From HGM04593 sp045636545 (GTDB lineage Bacteria > Bacteroidota > Bacteroidia > Bacteroidales > Bacteroidaceae), in contig JAZTXR010000055.1 of assembly GCA_045636545.1 (NCBI GenBank), forward strand, positions 1 to 64,000: a DNA stretch of 64,000 nt. Direction: 5' to 3'. Below are positions 61,901 through 64,000 of this stretch, piece after piece. Numbering within the stretch: position 1 is the stretch's first letter; each line of letters starts with the position of its first letter. Under the pieces are notes generated by a model, which was not told where the DNA came from, did no database searches, and was given only the letters and a program-made list of their open reading frames with translations. A program made the position numbers and the translations under genes.

Positions 61901-62604
61901 CTGCAGTGAACGCTCTCAAGCACCGTGGTGATGCTGCAACAGGTTGGTCTATGGGTTGGAAGGTTAACCTCTGGGCTCGTGCGCAGGACGGCGACCACGC
62001 TCACATCATCATCAAGAACGCTTTGAAGCACTCTACAACATACGGTACAGACCAGGGTCAGGGCGGTATTTACTACAACCTCTTTGACTCACACGCTCCA
62101 TTCCAGATTGACGGTAACTTCGGTGTATGTTCCGGTATTGCCGAGATGCTCTTGCAGAGTGCACACGGTTACATCAACATCCTCCCTGCACTGCCTGCAG
62201 TATGGAAGAGAACCGGTACTGTAACAGGTATGAAGGCTATGGGTAACTTTACCGTTGATTTCAACTGGTTGGATGGCAAGTGTCAGAAGGCTACAATCAC
62301 AAGCAACGCCGGTGCCGAGCTCAAGGTACGTTGTAACGTTGGTGCAATGGAGATTTCAAAGGCCAAGATTACCGTTAACGGTAAGGAGGTTGGTGTGACA
62401 GTTGACCAGCACGGTATTGTAACAGTTCCTTGTGTAAAGGATGATGTTGTTGAGATTGACTTCACAACCGAGACATCAATAGCTCCTGTTGCTGCCAGTA
62501 ATGTAAAGAGTGACGCTATCTATGACCTCAGCGGCCGTCGTGTACAGAGCGCTCCTGTTGGTCAGGTCTACATCCAGGACGGTGTGAAAAAACTTGTAAA
62601 GTGA
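58918..62604 (+). CDS. Secreted GH95 glycosidase with T9SS sorting tail
   Basis: A 1,228-aa exported enzyme (signal peptide ends AQAQ). Residues 25-140 and 225-370 look like two beta-trefoil/lectin-type modules. The GH95 part spans about 400-1180. It has the catalytic set of 1,2-alpha-L-fucosidases: the water-activating pair Asn747/Asn749 in HTNINIQMNYWPTE, a Glu near 872 (APDEF) and Asp1065 in IDGNFG. GH95 includes fucosidases and galactosidases, so substrate choice is open. The C-terminus (IYDLSGRRV, ending GVKKLVK) is a type IX secretion tail. Host or plant fucosylated glycans are likely targets. Confidence 0.93.
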   Translation: MKKIFFMLVSFLCMAFAAQAQTVTDLSQLSNDKVYTLRSARAFLLYSENVPGEICGSTGKQVGSVTRNNADPAQLFRIEKNGSNYYLYSLGAEKYVSSNGSFTATASSVLSLTNVGGNYPWKLTIGGNGMNSQVAGQMDAGITVNGYTLTDEGNCYIIEEGVAPSSDFSVSVLGTDNAAAGVVVNGTEYKNGDTFTVDFVLKRSHLKANAVEGKIATAYVDGAVVYVSYFDADTKFYTIQNGKGGYVSLNPEYCSGANLMLSNKNTPRDNQAIWAFVKNGSVYNVYNYSTGLSKVLGMTGSEASARAVMVNPETTSYTVEFDGTLNFGNGEPSYIKWAGTSSQYWNDRNSYLALWNSSGAIGDTGSKFFLDEVDYADYPDEYIHEISKIEGVSSFSPKNPNTLWYTTSAEAAGVSYPWMEYALPLGNGELGCMVFGGVRTEELQFNEKTLWSGPANVVGAGGGNRTFMNFGSLFITNNDNTVFDGVTDYVRYLDIEEGIAGVEFKNVNGTKQVRKYFSSAPDQVIAGQYVSEGEDKLNLTFMLEPGTGIGASAVTYNADGTAEFTGAMTVNYAARLHVVASEGATVTASARGITVKDATEVTFYLKGATNFNGDMEVLNNYFTTETSADVNERVKGEIEAAQAKGFAAVEAAHVADFTAITKRMTFDLGLTTPTVDTKTLVDNYYPNNPNATSTQNDHLFLEQLYFHYGRYLAIGSNRKPIAAPNNLQGIWNDRGADSPWNSDIHTNINIQMNYWPTEITNLSDLHKPFVNFIIRGAQSDGWKKVGQQYNAGYGWSVLTESSLYNSMSTWGSNYLVANVWYTSHLWMHYRYTQDKEFLRKAFPVMWDCAEFWFHRLIKDRRVYDDTYVAPDEFSAEQHGNEKEDGTAHAQQMISYLFENIAEAIEILGANELGLSQADLDKLALYLEKTDKGLHTEVYDGKWGNPCFGVKTGDVLLREWKYSPYSVGEKGHRHISHLMALFPMDQITPESEYFVPAVNALKHRGDAATGWSMGWKVNLWARAQDGDHAHIIIKNALKHSTTYGTDQGQGGIYYNLFDSHAPFQIDGNFGVCSGIAEMLLQSAHGYINILPALPAVWKRTGTVTGMKAMGNFTVDFNWLDGKCQKATITSNAGAELKVRCNVGAMEISKAKITVNGKEVGVTVDQHGIVTVPCVKDDVVEIDFTTETSIAPVAASNVKSDAIYDLSGRRVQSAPVGQVYIQDGVKKLVK

Positions 62605-62624
62605 TTTTGCTTTGATATTTATTG

Positions 62625-62659
62625 CTAACGGCATAGCCCAATTTGGACTATGCCGTTAG
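62625..62659 (+). terminator. Hairpin after the GH95 gene
   Basis: Perfect 12-bp arms (62625-62636 / 62648-62659) with an 11-nt loop. There is no T-tract after it. Confidence 0.6.
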
Positions 62660-62700
62660 ATACTTGAATTTAAATGTTTGTTATCTAAATAGAATTTTAA

Positions 62701-64000
62701 ATGAAAAAAGTTTTTACTCTTTTGTTCGCAATGGTATGCCTTGTTGGCACAGCTTTTGCGCAGAATGCCGAGGCGCTCTCATGGAACGTGGGCTCCGGAG
62801 CTAATGACAAGGCCGATATTACTTGGATTGGTCTTGCTGTCCCTGCAACAGAAGGTGTCACAAACGTGGCATTGGAGAATATCCATCTGTGTACTAATAC
62901 CGAAAAGGCTGCAACAACAAAAACAGCCTATATGGTAATCTCTTCTACAAAGAATATTGAGGACAAGGTTGCTGTCTCTACCAACAATCCAACACCGGTG
63001 AACAATGCTTTGGTCGAGTACACCTTTGAGGATGTAACTTTGACTGCCGGTGCTACATACTACATCTTCTTCTCGGAGTCAAATACCAGTATCGGTTCAT
63101 GCGGCCAGCGCATAGCAATTTCTAATGCAAATGGCAACTATGAACCAAAGGTAAGTGCCGGTGGGTCGGAGAGAACATGGCTTCCTTACTTCAAGGTAAA
63201 TGTTGCAGACCCCAATGCCGCTCCTGCTGTTTTCTCTGCAACATACGGCGAGAAATGGTTGCGCCTTACAAACTGTAACAATCAGAGCTATACATGGAGT
63301 GCGCCGACATCGTCAAAGGCGGGTACAGCCGCTTTGGATATGAGCCTCGAGAACCAGCTCTTCTGCTTCGTCGGTAACAATACCGATGGTTTCGATATCT
63401 ACTGCAAGGCTTTGGGTCAGCAATATAAGCTCACAGCAAGCACATCTCCCGGTAACGGCACAGCTGCATCGTGGACAACAGGTGAGGCTGCAAAATGGTA
63501 CTTGAATATGAGTCAGAATGCAGCAAGTGAAAGACCTGGTATCGGTGTGACAACAAATGTTGATGGTGGCTACTCTTTGAATATGTATGGCGGTGCCGGT
63601 GGCGATTTGAAGTTCTATGGTATTACCGATGCCGGCTCACGTTGGACTATCACACGCGTCAACCCCAATGCTGTAAATGTGCGCCTGAATGTAACGGGTG
63701 AGACAAAGTATCCACAGACAAACACACGTATCGGTGATTTCAAGCTCACATACGGCAGCACAACTTCTACCACAACCATCACTAAGGATTTGAATGGCGA
63801 GCAGAAGACATACTATTTCCCACACGGCGAGAATGTGTCAATGAGCACATTTACCTATCACGGCTGGAATGCGAGCATCGAAGAGGGTGAGAGCGTTGAG
63901 TATACCATTAACAGTGAAAATGGAAACTTGTACAGGGATGGCAGCACTGCAAACCAGAACTGGAATAGCATTTGGAAAAGTACAAAAACTCCTCAGTTGA
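62701..64000 (+). CDS. Secreted protein, 3' end beyond the window
   Basis: ATG 62701 opens a frame that stays open to the window end (433 codons). A signal peptide (ends TAFAQ, residue 21) is followed by beta-rich modules. Residues about 180-320 (WLRLTNCNNQ, LFCFVGNN, YCKALGQQYKLTA) look like the trefoil-type modules of the GH95 gene. No catalytic motif is visible yet, so the enzyme class, if any, lies downstream. It follows the GH95 gene by 96 bp in the same direction, so it may belong to the same glycan system. Confidence 0.85.
   Translation, partial: MKKVFTLLFAMVCLVGTAFAQNAEALSWNVGSGANDKADITWIGLAVPATEGVTNVALENIHLCTNTEKAATTKTAYMVISSTKNIEDKVAVSTNNPTPVNNALVEYTFEDVTLTAGATYYIFFSESNTSIGSCGQRIAISNANGNYEPKVSAGGSERTWLPYFKVNVADPNAAPAVFSATYGEKWLRLTNCNNQSYTWSAPTSSKAGTAALDMSLENQLFCFVGNNTDGFDIYCKALGQQYKLTASTSPGNGTAASWTTGEAAKWYLNMSQNAASERPGIGVTTNVDGGYSLNMYGGAGGDLKFYGITDAGSRWTITRVNPNAVNVRLNVTGETKYPQTNTRIGDFKLTYGSTTSTTTITKDLNGEQKTYYFPHGENVSMSTFTYHGWNASIEEGESVEYTINSENGNLYRDGSTANQNWNSIWKSTKTPQL

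Noticed and set aside
1..64000. CRISPR arrays, prophage or integrated elements
   Set aside because: No regularly spaced direct repeats, integrase, transposase, phage structural or conjugation genes were seen; the tRNA-Val has no duplicated 3' end that would mark an attachment site.

Overview
The window is chromosomal DNA from a Bacteroidota bacterium of the order Bacteroidales, most likely a Prevotellaceae-like gut species. Four kinds of evidence support this. Promoters match the Bacteroidota sigma-ABfr pattern (TTTG, about 20 nt, TAnnTTTG) and almost no gene has a Shine-Dalgarno. Several gene neighbourhoods are typical of the order (DUF177-rpmF, era-der, PPIases-OstA-mutL). Secreted proteins end in a type IX secretion (Por) sorting tail (IYDLTGRQV / IYDLSGRRV, then GKKVLVK or VKKLVK). 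A PorT-family barrel is also present. Coding density is high, and I see no prophage, integrase, transposase, CRISPR array or rRNA.

Layout. 1-466 is non-coding, with a hairpin and a GC-rich patch. 467-2468 holds a secreted discoidin-type protein and a 53-aa peptide gene. 2726-7040 holds an orphan histidine kinase, DUF177, rpmF, era and der. 7545-12074 is a large lipoprotein plus a DUF5723 barrel. 12164-13674 (minus) is mlaE-mlaF, divergent from lptB (13887). 14860-18196 is tig, clpP, clpX. 18359-29765 runs recQ, guaB, three SurA/parvulin-type proteins, an OstA-like protein, a small membrane protein and mutL. 30017-38383 holds an OmpA-family protein, tRNA-Val, purB, an RluB-type pseudouridine synthase, asnS, an EamA transporter, manC and a ferredoxin. 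38620-41382 (minus) holds a TlpA-type thioredoxin and a two-gene 5'-nucleotidase. 41570-49980 is mainly translation and housekeeping (rplS, frr, rsgA, asd, tcdA, lolD, a Spy-like protein, an ABC-F ATPase). 50267-57524 holds a PorT-family barrel, a YqiA-type esterase, a TonB-dependent receptor, a calycin-like lipoprotein, a DUF4091/GH123-like hydrolase, a TPM protein and an interrupted lemA. 57551-64000 is a flavodiiron protein, a 1,228-aa GH95 enzyme and a secreted protein that runs off the window.

How the genes work together. One theme is outer-membrane construction: MlaEF, LptB, LolD, OstA-like, SurA-type chaperones, PorT and OmpA-family barrels. A second is translation and protein quality control: L32, L19, Frr, RsgA, Era, Der, AsnS, TcdA, trigger factor, ClpXP. 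A third is surface glycan use at the right end: a TonB receptor, a lipoprotein, a GH123-like and a GH95 enzyme, the last with a T9SS tail.

The least explained signals are two families of dispersed non-coding repeats. One is an approximately 189-bp element with 14-bp terminal inverted repeats (two full copies and one half copy). The other is an approximately 70-bp imperfect palindrome found in the presumed leaders of frr and an ABC-F gene, with a half copy upstream of the large lipoprotein. Other points of note are the 53-aa peptide gene, a 33-aa single-helix membrane peptide, a single nonsense codon in lemA, a MutL with altered endonuclease residues, a perfect Shine-Dalgarno on one small gene, and a TonB receptor that has only a TTG start.
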